This document shows positions 1 through 6,667 of a stretch of DNA of 11,472 bases, one piece after another. Origin of the DNA: Cyclostephanos tholiformis (Eukaryota > Bacillariophyta > Thalassiosirophyceae > Thalassiosirales > Thalassiosiraceae); contig JALLPB010002904.1 in assembly GCA_036939975.1 (NCBI GenBank), forward strand, positions 1 through 11,472, given 5' to 3'. The notes under the pieces are model-generated. The model was not told where the DNA came from. It ran no database searches and was given only the letters and a program-made list of their open reading frames with translations. The number at the start of each line of letters is the position of its first letter. Position 1 is the first letter of the stretch. The position numbers and the translations under genes are program-made.

Positions 1-410
1 AATGGCAATGGCAATGGCAATGGCAATGGCAATGGCAATGGCAATGGCAATGGTAACAGCAACCATGATGGCAACCATGGCAAAGGTAGCCATGGCAACG
101 ATGGCAATCATGATGGCAACCATGATGGCAACAACAACATTGCTAACCTTGGCAACCGTGACAATGGGAGCTATGATGGCAACCACAGTTGCGACCATGA
201 CAACCATGATTGCAATCATGACAACCATGGTAATGGTACCTATGATGACAAGGACAGCAGCAACCATGATGGCAACTAGGATGGTAACCATGCCAACTAT
301 GGCAACCATGATGGCATCCAAATCAACAGTAACCATAGTAACCACAATGGACCTTTACGGCAACCACTCTGACAACCACAACCACTCCAATGGCAACAGC
401 AACAGCAACC
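1..410. repeat. AATGGC hexamer tract passing into a 12-mer minisatellite
   Basis: Eight perfect AATGGC copies and one variant fill 1-54. Variants of a 12-mer of the form AACCATGATGGC then continue, progressively degraded, to about 410. Because the units are multiples of three, several frames stay open. Frame 2 reads as an implausible Met-Ala/Met-Thr string to 445. Frame 1 reads as Asn-Gly repeats, then Asn-His-Asp-Gly-type repeats, from the window edge to a TAG at 277-279. The repeat periodicity continues past that TAG. It is most simply a noncoding compound satellite, but frame 1 could be the Asn/Gly/His-rich tail of a gene starting outside the window. The left boundary is not visible. Confidence 0.85.
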
Positions 411-885
411 CCCATTGTATGAGACAGGTTTTGTTGATGCAATAGGCTTTGTTCTACCTCCACCCCTCCCCCTTCCCATTGACTTCTCCCTGTTGTCCAC
501 TGTTAGTTTTTCAGGGTGGGTTGTTGTGGCAGCTTTGTTGTCTGGAGACTGTGGTAGCAACAATGATATAACAGCATCATTGCTGCCATCATGATTGTTG
601 GTTTTTGCCAGGCTCCTCCCCCTCCCTGCTCCTCCCCTTCCTCCCCCCACCTCACTTGCACACCTTTTCATTGCCCGCCGGGTCCTCCTTTTTAGGTTGT
701 CCAGCAGTGCGATATCTGCAATGAAAGTGTCATTATTGTCATCGTATCATTGTCATTGTTGTATCTCCTTTCATCATGTCCCTCTCCCCCCTGCTGTCTC
801 TTCCTACGTCCCCTACCTTGTGCCCCAGACACCCCTTCATATCCCGTTGATTTCTCTCAATTGAGTTAATAGTTATACTTTTAGG
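411..885. other. Pyrimidine-rich intergenic stretch, no gene seen
   Basis: This stretch is dominated by C/T-rich runs, especially around 460-500, 610-660 and 780-840. Short open frames exist on both strands but give low-complexity Pro/Leu/Ser strings with no recognisable domain. I see no RNA gene or clear regulatory site. Confidence 0.6.
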
Positions 886-1185
886 TTGGCTTGATGGCTC
901 TACTGCTTGAGCAGTGGCTTAATGGCTCTACTGCTTGACTTATTGACAGATCAATGGCCTTCCAGGAGAGCAGGGATCAATGGCATAGTGGCTCTTCAGT
1001 AGCTTGATGGCTCTTTGGAATGACCAACAACAACAATTGTTGTGGGCTAAGCTGTTGGATGGATTGACGGCCCAACGGCTCAACTGTGCAGTGGCTCAAT
1101 GGAATTTAGAGGCTCAACAGCCTATCAGCTCTTCTGCTTGAACACTCAAAAAACAATGGCAGTGGCTTGAAGGCTCTACTGCTCC
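886..1185. repeat. Degenerate tandem repeat, unit about 27 bp
   Basis: Two adjacent 27-base units at 886-912 and 913-939 differ at few positions; both contain the core GGCTCTACTGCTTGA. Partial and diverged units follow (around 984-1018 and 1080-1140). Another near-complete unit at 1161-1185 is cut by the left end of the transposon. A 14-base perfect palindrome, ACAACAATTGTTGT, lies at 1030-1043. The array is the insertion target: sequence right of the transposon (5391-5430) resembles array sequence near 945-975. Confidence 0.7.
1179..1185. repeat. Target-site duplication, left copy (CTGCTCC)
   Basis: CTGCTCC directly abuts the left terminal inverted repeat and recurs exactly at 5384-5390 beyond the right end. 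P-superfamily elements typically duplicate about 8 bp; here 7 are identical. Confidence 0.88.
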
Positions 1186-1238
1186 CACGGACAGCTGGGT
1201 CTCTCTTTGACTTTCCCGCCATTCGATGCACGGGGTTG
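1186..1238 (+). repeat. Left terminal inverted repeat
   Basis: The outer 37 bases (1186-1222) match the reverse complement of 5347-5383 at 35 of 37 positions. The next 16 bases (1223-1238, containing GATGCACGGGGTTG) match the reverse complement of 5294-5309 at 15 of 16. On the left these two blocks are contiguous. Confidence 0.93.
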
Positions 1239-1405
1239 TTTTCTGGTTGTACCAAATGCTGCGCGTGTAGGCTCTACGATTGGAGCTCGTAGTACTGTCT
1301 TTTCCTAAATCTTCCTCTGTGGACATGCCAAAGCGCCTTACTCGACCCTCTCGACTGTCTCGACTCCATTGGATCTCCGCTTGATTTCTGACGATTCTCC
1401 GCGGA
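1239..1405. promoter_or_regulatory. Left subterminal / 5' leader region of the transposon
   Basis: This noncoding 167 bases between the left inverted repeat and the zinc-finger ORF should hold the transposase promoter and binding sites. GTAGGCTCTACG (about 1268-1279) and GCTCGTAG resemble GTAGGCC (about 5271) and GCGTAGGGCTCGTAGG (about 5313-5328) near the right end. They are candidate transposase-binding motifs by analogy with the subterminal sites of P elements. No convincing TATA box was seen here; a TATAAAG lies at 1410-1416, just inside the following ORF. Confidence 0.4.
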
Positions 1406-1573
1406 ATGCCTATAAAGCTAAGAGAAGCCCTCGCGGCTTCGTGGCAGTGCCAGCGGTGCGGCTGTGCTAACAACACCGCAAAAAATAAGAGGCGCTGCTT
1501 CTCGTGCCGGGCCTGGAGGGATGGAATAGCTCCGTTGAGTGCCGCCGGCATCGCGATCGCCAATGCTCACTGA
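1406..1573 (+). CDS. RanBP2-like zinc-finger ORF, likely N-terminal module of the transposase
   Basis: This 55-codon ORF starts at the first ATG after an in-frame stop at 1382-1384 and ends at TGA 1571-1573. Residues 13-40 fit a RanBP2-type zinc finger: W13-x-C15-x2-C18, Asn at 22/23, C31-x2-C34, then WRDG at 37-40. The C-to-C gap is 12 rather than the usual 10. RanBP2 fingers bind nucleic acid or ubiquitin; here a DNA-binding role for the transposase is inferred. The ORF is in exactly the same frame as the transposase, which is open from 1574, so only one TGA separates them. A possible 87-nt intron at 1534-1620 (GTTGAG donor, CTCAC branch-like sequence, pyrimidine-rich tract, CAG acceptor) would remove the TGA and keep frame, though its donor is weak. 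A nonsense mutation or an independent small protein are the alternatives. Confidence 0.6.
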   Translation: MPIKLREALAASWQCQRCGCANNTAKNKRRCFSCRAWRDGIAPLSAAGIAIANAH

Positions 1574-1696
1574 GGCAGCGGCACTTTGTTTTGTCCCGAT
1601 GACAACGATGCACCAAACAGTGCATCCCCTCGTAGGGTTGAGAGTCCAAAAAAAAAGGGGGTAAAGAGAAAGTCTCCCTCTAGAGGCCTAGGCGGC

Positions 1697-4021
1697 ATGG
1701 TATTGAATCCGCCGCCGCTGCCATCACCGCCGCCACCCCTGGCAACGCGCAGCATCACTCCTCCACTGCCATCGCAGTGTAGAGGCGTCAGTGAAGGCTT
1801 CTTTGGGCCGGCGTTAACCTTTGCTGCGAAGTCAATGGAGCACACAGCTAATCAGCTACGGCAGTGGGCTATGGAGCCGGATCTTGGAGTAAAGAGCTTT
1901 GCCAAGTCAATGCTCTCGACATCGCGGAGTGTCTGCATGCCATACCATGGCTTATTGCTTGATAGGGCAAAAAATCTCCGGGATGGATTCGTTTTCCGTG
2001 CTGAGTCCTGTGGCGGAAATTGCAGCGATGGACGAAAGCGTTGCAGCCACTGTGCTTTGAAAATCTACGTGTCTAACAAAGTTCGAGGGAGCATTGAGCC
2101 TGTTGTCAAGCGCATCGGGAAGCAGGCCTCAATAGCAAAAATTTCGAGGAATCCAGCGCTGGCAGCAACAGAGATTAGTACGATTCGAGATGAGAACAGG
2201 CGTCTTCGTCGTCAGCTTGCTCGTTTGGTTTTGTTGGATGCAATTGACAAGGATGGTGCAATTTTGCCCAAGGGCATTGAGGGCGACCAGATAAGGAAGG
2301 TTGTTGCGGTCATGGACGGCCCTATCAGCAAGGTATTGCAGTCTGATGCGACATCATCAGTAGAACTGGAGCTTTGGAAAAAAAACGCCGAGCACATCAG
2401 CAAGGTGAGCAACGATGGTGGAAAGCAACGAGGTCGCCAGGCATATCATCCCATGCTCATGAATTGGGCAATAGCATTTCTTGCTCGCACCTCTGCCAGC
2501 ACCTGCAATGAGGTTGCCAAGATTATGATGCTTCCAAGTATCAGCACTGTCTACAGGAAAACGGCAGAGCTGATTACTACAAAAAATGACAAGGCTTACT
2601 GCCTCCACATGAATACCATTTGCAGCATCAGCGACCGTGCCCGTCGTGAGAATTGGACAATCAACCAGCGGATTGGGGCAATTGCTCAAGATTCCGCAAA
2701 CATCAATTCCGGAATCGAGCATGATTACATGACTAATACTCTGAAGGGAGGCGATGAGTCTCACAGCATTGCAACTTTATCACGGATGTTTTCGGCCCTG
2801 GCACAGAAAGTGAAGGATGCTGAATGCAATGAGGATGAGGGGGTTCATCAAAACTCTATTCTGGATAACCTCCCACTTGCCCAGGAGCATCTCGTACTCA
2901 AATTCAGCTCAATTGATCCGCATATAAAGTGCTCGGAAATTGTCGCATCAGTGAACGTGACAAAAGTAACTTCCGGGGTAATCACCTCGGTGATAATTGC
3001 TCTCCGTGACTTATTGCCAATGGTTGGTTTGCATGTTGGAATGGCCACGAGTGATGCTGCCGGCTGCAACTGGGTTTCGTATCGCGACACACTATCGTCA
3101 CATACATTTCGAGATGCGTTGCCACAAGTGATACTCGACAAATATCCAATGGTCGACTTCAATGTAAAGTGTCTGATGACCAACCCCGTCACAAATGAGT
3201 GGATTGTATTTTTGCCTGACATGCCGCATCTCACGAAAAATATTGTCACATGTCTCGAGCTGTCATCTTCAAAGACTTCTAAACGTAACTTGATGAGAGA
3301 AAAGGTCCCAATCAATATGCAGATGATTCATGAGATTTGGCTCAAGTGTGATGGAGCATCCGGACAACTTCAGAGCACTAAACTCACGTCAAGGCACTTT
3401 GATAAAAATGCATATTCTCGCATGAATGTAAAGCTTGCAACCCAGCTTCTGTCACAGTCTACTGCCGAGATGATTCGTTATGCAATAGCCAATGATAGCG
3501 TTGTGCTCAGCTTGCACGTCAAAGGAATGTATAGTCATGTTGCCGACCTTTGTGAGCATTGGAATGCCGTTGTCGACATATGCAATGGTCGGGATGGACC
3601 TCACACACCAGATAATGCTGCTATGAGACAGTCTTGCCTTTTGGATACTCTTGTCTGGTTTGCAAAATGGAAGGAATTGCATGATGAGAGGGTAAGGATG
3701 AAGCTCGCCACTGAATTCAATTTTTCTGCTGAAGAGACTTGGTTCTGCATCAAGTCATTGCTGCTGGCTCATGTAACGGTAATTCAGATCTACTGTGTGT
3801 CGAATGGCCAAAGTGTCAGCCCACGAACAATGAACACGGACACAGTGGAGTGGTTTTTTGGAGATGCCCGACAGATGGTGGGCGGCAGCACCAACAAATT
3901 GACTGCAGCAGGGTTCGACCGAGCAGACAAGAAGGCAAGCACTTTCAATGCCGCCAAATTCACACTAGTTGGCAATAATTCAGCAGGAGAAAACATGTTT
4001 GGTAGAAATAAAAAATTCTAG
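1697..4021 (+). CDS. P-element/THAP9-like transposase
   Basis: The product is 774 aa from the first in-frame ATG (good context); the frame is open from 1574. It is predicted to cut and paste this transposon in the nucleus. Upstream open codons encode a nuclear-localisation-like KKKGVKRK. The N-terminus is Pro-rich, followed by a Cys cluster (C105-x3-C109-x6-C116-x2-C119) and a probable coiled coil (about 159-183). A helix-turn-helix region at about 250-294 (YHPMLMNWA ... LPSISTVYR) is typical of P/THAP9 transposases. The RNase H-like core has D332 (AIAQDSANI), D453 (ATSDAAGCN) and E718 (NTDTVEWFFG, with D715), matching the catalytic acidic triad. Between D453 and E718 lies a GTP-binding-type insertion including LPDMPHLTKN (D508) and about 562-595 (MNVKLATQLLSQS). 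The protein stops soon after the GGSTNKLT motif and lacks the usual C-terminal domain, which appears to be encoded on the opposite strand. No frameshift is seen. Confidence 0.87.
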   Translation: MVLNPPPLPSPPPPLATRSITPPLPSQCRGVSEGFFGPALTFAAKSMEHTANQLRQWAMEPDLGVKSFAKSMLSTSRSVCMPYHGLLLDRAKNLRDGFVFRAESCGGNCSDGRKRCSHCALKIYVSNKVRGSIEPVVKRIGKQASIAKISRNPALAATEISTIRDENRRLRRQLARLVLLDAIDKDGAILPKGIEGDQIRKVVAVMDGPISKVLQSDATSSVELELWKKNAEHISKVSNDGGKQRGRQAYHPMLMNWAIAFLARTSASTCNEVAKIMMLPSISTVYRKTAELITTKNDKAYCLHMNTICSISDRARRENWTINQRIGAIAQDSANINSGIEHDYMTNTLKGGDESHSIATLSRMFSALAQKVKDAECNEDEGVHQNSILDNLPLAQEHLVLKFSSIDPHIKCSEIVASVNVTKVTSGVITSVIIALRDLLPMVGLHVGMATSDAAGCNWVSYRDTLSSHTFRDALPQVILDKYPMVDFNVKCLMTNPVTNEWIVFLPDMPHLTKNIVTCLELSSSKTSKRNLMREKVPINMQMIHEIWLKCDGASGQLQSTKLTSRHFDKNAYSRMNVKLATQLLSQSTAEMIRYAIANDSVVLSLHVKGMYSHVADLCEHWNAVVDICNGRDGPHTPDNAAMRQSCLLDTLVWFAKWKELHDERVRMKLATEFNFSAEETWFCIKSLLLAHVTVIQIYCVSNGQSVSPRTMNTDTVEWFFGDARQMVGGSTNKLTAAGFDRADKKASTFNAAKFTLVGNNSAGENMFGRNKKF

Positions 4022-4022
4022 C

Positions 4023-5083
4023 TTACAAATTATGACTATCATCGTCTGCATCGGCAAATTTAAACACATTATCTGTAGCTGTCTCCCACAGAGCTTGACA
4101 CTCTGGTGTGTCATCGGAGATGAATGCATCATCATGTGATTCCACCTTTTTTGCATAAACGACCGCATGAGCAACTTTTGTTCTGGTCGCTTGGCTATCA
4201 GCTAGTTTCTGAACCTGGTTGCCGCTATTACCCTTCAGGTGCCTGACAAAATATGTCCCACGCATATTTGCATACCTCTCAATGATGTACGACAAGATGA
4301 GTTGATTATCAACTTCGTTATCACTACCTGCCAAACTGGAGAATCGATCCCTCATTCCATCGTGAGAAAGGATACTCTCTTTGATCTTAGAAACAATGTT
4401 GCCATCGTTGTATGCTAGCATCATTTTCAATGTAAGGTTAGCGAGAAAAATACTCTCAATTATACATATGAAATCAAAATACTCGCGTTAGCAATATACT
4501 GATGCCCGGAGTTTCCTCCTCTTGACAAGAGATGTTGGCAGATCCAACGTCTTTGCCACTCTCTCATCACATTTATGTGATGCCGCAAACATGAAATACA
4601 GAGGCCTCTTGTCCGCTGCAATCGTAAAAGCCTTAGACATACTGTAGAGCGTCCATCCAGCAACGTAATATACGACAGGCAGGGCATACCTTCCAATGAG
4701 ACAATCCACCGGGAATTCAATTTGTGGCCTCTCTTTGTTGCATATTGCATCTGACCATGCATGAAAAAGTGCAAGATGGAGAAATGCACCACAGCATCTC
4801 GAGTCGACGCGGTTTCCGCCGCCTCGACCGCATCGCCGCTTGCAACGATGGCAGTCGGCAACGTCGGGGGGGAGGGATGATGATGACGGGTGGGGTTACG
4901 AGCGGCTGCCACAGTGGCATTGTCAGCTGCGGCATCGGCAGTGGCGAGAATTGTACTTGCAACAGTGGCAGCGGCGGTGGAGGCGGCGCTCATCTCCAAT
5001 GCTACAGCAACGCTGTCGCGCGGTGAGCAGCCCACGGCCGATGGCAGGCCGGATGGGGACGACAGTTCTGCAGCAATCGCCAT
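4023..5083 (-). pseudogene. Opposite-strand gene for a transposase C-terminal-type domain, disrupted
   Basis: On the minus strand, one frame (codon first base equal to 2 mod 3) encodes coherent protein from about 4800 down to the TAA at 4023-4025, interrupted only by TAA at 4488-4490. Before that stop it reads LHLALFHAWSDAIC, then PVVYYVAGWTLYSMSKA. After it come REYFDFICIIESIFLANL and, further on, LILSYIIERYANMRGTYF. A YxAGW/IAGY motif, an IESIF-type helix and a YxxMRxxYF helix in this order are characteristic of the C-terminal region of THAP9/P-like and related transposases; this is a family-level inference. The likely start, ATG at 5083-5081, opens an Ala-rich N-terminal segment in a different frame, so a one-base shift or an unrecognised intron near 4785-4830 is also needed. 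The gene converges on the transposase, with stop codons one base apart. It may be a separate accessory protein or a detached, inverted transposase C-terminus. Confidence 0.6.
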
Positions 5084-5293
5084 GCAGTAAAAATGGGAAG
5101 CCCTATAAATTTGAAACCAAAGACATTGGTATTCAGGCGTCGGATGTGGTATTACAGCTCGTTATGGGCTATCGATTGATGGTCTAACTCTTGTCATGTG
5201 ACATGTGGGGGCCGAGCACATGACACATCCATGTTGCTGTAGAGTTGATACCGGAATGAGTCGTAGCACGTAGGCCTGGTACTGATCATTTTT
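5084..5293. promoter_or_regulatory. Right subterminal region of the transposon
   Basis: No convincing coding sequence is present. This is the upstream region of the leftward gene. It contains an inverted repeat with 9-bp arms, TGTCATGTG (5192-5200) and CACATGACA (5217-5225), separated by 16 bases. It also holds CACGTAGGCC around 5268-5277, related to GTAGG motifs near the left end. These are candidate protein-binding or hairpin-forming sites; function is inferred. Confidence 0.4.
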
Positions 5294-5383
5294 CAACCCC
5301 GTGCATCAAACTGCGTAGGGCTCGTAGGAATGTAGTGGGAACTGAGATGGCAGGAAAGCCAAAGAGAGACCCAGCTGTCCGTG
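5294..5383 (-). repeat. Right terminal inverted repeat, split by a 37-bp spacer
   Basis: The outer part 5347-5383 pairs with 1186-1222 (35/37). The inner part 5294-5309 pairs with 1223-1238 (15/16). A 37-base spacer at 5310-5346, absent on the left, separates them and contains GCGTAGGGCTCGTAGG. The asymmetry indicates an insertion on the right or a deletion on the left. Confidence 0.92.
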
Positions 5384-5390
5384 CTGCTCC
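5384..5390. repeat. Target-site duplication, right copy (CTGCTCC)
   Basis: Identical to 1179-1185 and directly abutting the right inverted repeat. Confidence 0.88.
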
Positions 5391-5480
5391 ATAGCTCCAT
5401 GGCCTTGCTAGAAGAGCAGAGAGAATACACAGCAATCAGGCCTATGGCATGCCTACCAAGAACAATGATTGGTTGGAGGT

Positions 5481-5505
5481 GGGGGAAGGGAGGGGGGTGG
5501 GGGGG
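5481..5505 (+). other. G-quadruplex-type G tract
   Basis: Four G runs of 5, 3, 6 and 7 are separated by AA, A and T, satisfying the classical G3+ quadruplex pattern with very short loops. The tract lies about 100 bp outside the right end of the transposon. Function unknown. Confidence 0.75.
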
Positions 5506-6249
5506 ATGAAAGAAATTATTTTAGCCGATAAAAATATTCAAACATATAATATACAATCAGATAAAAGGGGCAACGATTGCTGCTATAGGTGAGCTACCAA
5601 TGGAGGAAAAAGAGACGAGTAGAGGAGGGGAGTGGCTCTACATGTTGGGTGCAGCAATTGCATTAAGAGTGAACTAAAACATCTTGTTTGCAGTCAAAAT
5701 ATGGATTTTTGGACGTGTGCACATGAAATTTACTCTGGGGCACACATTAAAAAAATCAGGGCAATAAATATTAGAATGCCACCAAGGGTATGTATGATGT
5801 TCTACTGTTGCCAGAAGCAACAATATGATTGTGGGAGGATTAGATAATTATCCCATACTAACCTCAGCAATTCTGGCAGTGCATTAATGGTGCGGGTGGG
5901 GGGAAATTGGAGTTTCAGCAAGGGCATGCTTGAGCCTAAAAAGGGAAGCATGGTGTTGCCATAACACCACACAATTTCTTTTACTTACCATACTATAGGT
6001 GTTCCCGCACAATTTTTCAGAAAAAAATGGAGGGAAACTCATAGACAGGACTCCCTAGTCCTAATCCCTTTCACCATTGACACACAGGGACAATTTGGAC
6101 CCATCCTACGATCTTTTCTTACTACTTTTGACCACCCCAAACATTGATATTGGGACTCAACACATTCCAATGCTACACTTATGTCACATACAGCATCTGA
6201 ACCACAATGGCCGCTAGAAATTCTAACCACTGCAGGTATCTCTTTACCG

Positions 6250-6277
6250 GTTTGTGACCAGTATGCTGATCACAAAC
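6250..6277. repeat. Inverted repeat with 12-bp arms
   Basis: GTTTGTGACCAG and CTGATCACAAAC flank a 4-base loop (TATG), with 11 of 12 arm positions pairing. A diverged copy of this hairpin occurs at 6645-6667. It is not followed by a T run and has no gene nearby, so a terminator role is not suggested. Confidence 0.7.
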
Positions 6278-6644
6278 ACCTAGACACACTTTTACCTATG
6301 TAGTCTCTGTCTGATACCCCCCCAACCCACATACCATTACTGAGAATGTCCTCTTTCTCCCTATGTTATTAGTTTTGGGTTGTACACTGCTAAGAATTTG
6401 AAATAAATAAGCCCAAAGTGACAAAAAATAGAAGACCATAATCACAAATTCAAATACAAAGAAATGCATTTTACGTACTTATTCCTATTTAGATTCTACA
6501 ACAGTTGAAATTATTTATTGTGACCAGAAAGAATTTTTCATTTCTCTCATCTTTTTAAATACCGTAGGTTGACCTCTACATACAGTAGTAGCAACAATCG
6601 GCTACGATAGGAATATTACACAAAATGAAAAAAGCTTTCTCATA

Positions 6645-6667
6645 TTTGTGATCTGTATTCTGATCAC
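6645..6667. repeat. Second, diverged copy of the 6250 hairpin
   Basis: TTTGTGATCTGTATTCTGATCAC matches 6251-6273 at 20 of 23 positions, in the same orientation. Its arms GTGATCTG and CTGATCAC flank TATT, with 7 of 8 pairing. Related GTGACCAG and CTGGTCAC words occur around 6520 and 6692. Confidence 0.6.

Larger units (their letters stand above)
1186..5383. mobile_element. P-superfamily (THAP9-like) DNA transposon, 4198 bp, complete ends
   Basis: The element is bounded by terminal inverted repeats beginning CACGGACAGCTGGGTCTCTC at both ends and flanked by a perfect 7-bp duplication. It contains a rightward transposase gene with P-element/THAP9-type catalytic motifs, preceded by a zinc-finger ORF in the same frame. 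A leftward gene occupies the right third. CA...TG termini are shared with Drosophila P, which has 31-bp inverted repeats and 8-bp duplications. The near-identical ends, clean duplication and uninterrupted catalytic ORF suggest a fairly recent insertion. The leftward gene is broken, so whether this copy is autonomous is unclear. The superfamily call rests on the protein motifs; boundaries are read directly from the sequence. Confidence 0.9.

Noticed and set aside
1..410. CRISPR-like array
   Set aside because: Repeats are short, contiguous and degenerate, with no unique spacers, and the window is eukaryotic.
2..445. 147-residue Met-Ala/Met-Thr ORF
   Set aside because: It is a frame of the AATGGC/AACCATGATGGC satellite with no protein-like composition; the other frames read equally well or better.
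1410..1416. TATAAAG as the transposase TATA box
   Set aside because: It lies just after the ATG of the zinc-finger ORF, so using it would exclude that ORF's start; more likely coincidental.
1114..1563. 149-residue minus-strand ORF over the transposon's left end
   Set aside because: It crosses the transposon boundary and the left inverted repeat, has no domain, and lies opposite the zinc-finger ORF; treated as a shadow.
1571..1573. Programmed readthrough or selenocysteine at TGA
   Set aside because: The following base is G, not the favourable C, and no selenocysteine-insertion-like hairpin was recognised; splicing or mutation is simpler.
1534..1578. A 45-nt in-frame intron removing the TGA
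   Set aside because: GT and AG are present and the length is a multiple of three, but it is very short; the 87-nt option ending at 1620 fits branch-point and pyrimidine-tract expectations better.
1586..1696. Transposase start at 1586
   Set aside because: The codon there is TTG. The first in-frame ATG is at 1697; the upstream open codons probably belong to an exon joined to the zinc-finger ORF.
4840..5187. Plus-strand ORFs at 4724-5187
   Set aside because: They are Gly/Ser/Ala-rich or Gln/Arg-rich frames opposite the leftward gene, run into the right subterminal region, and show no domain.
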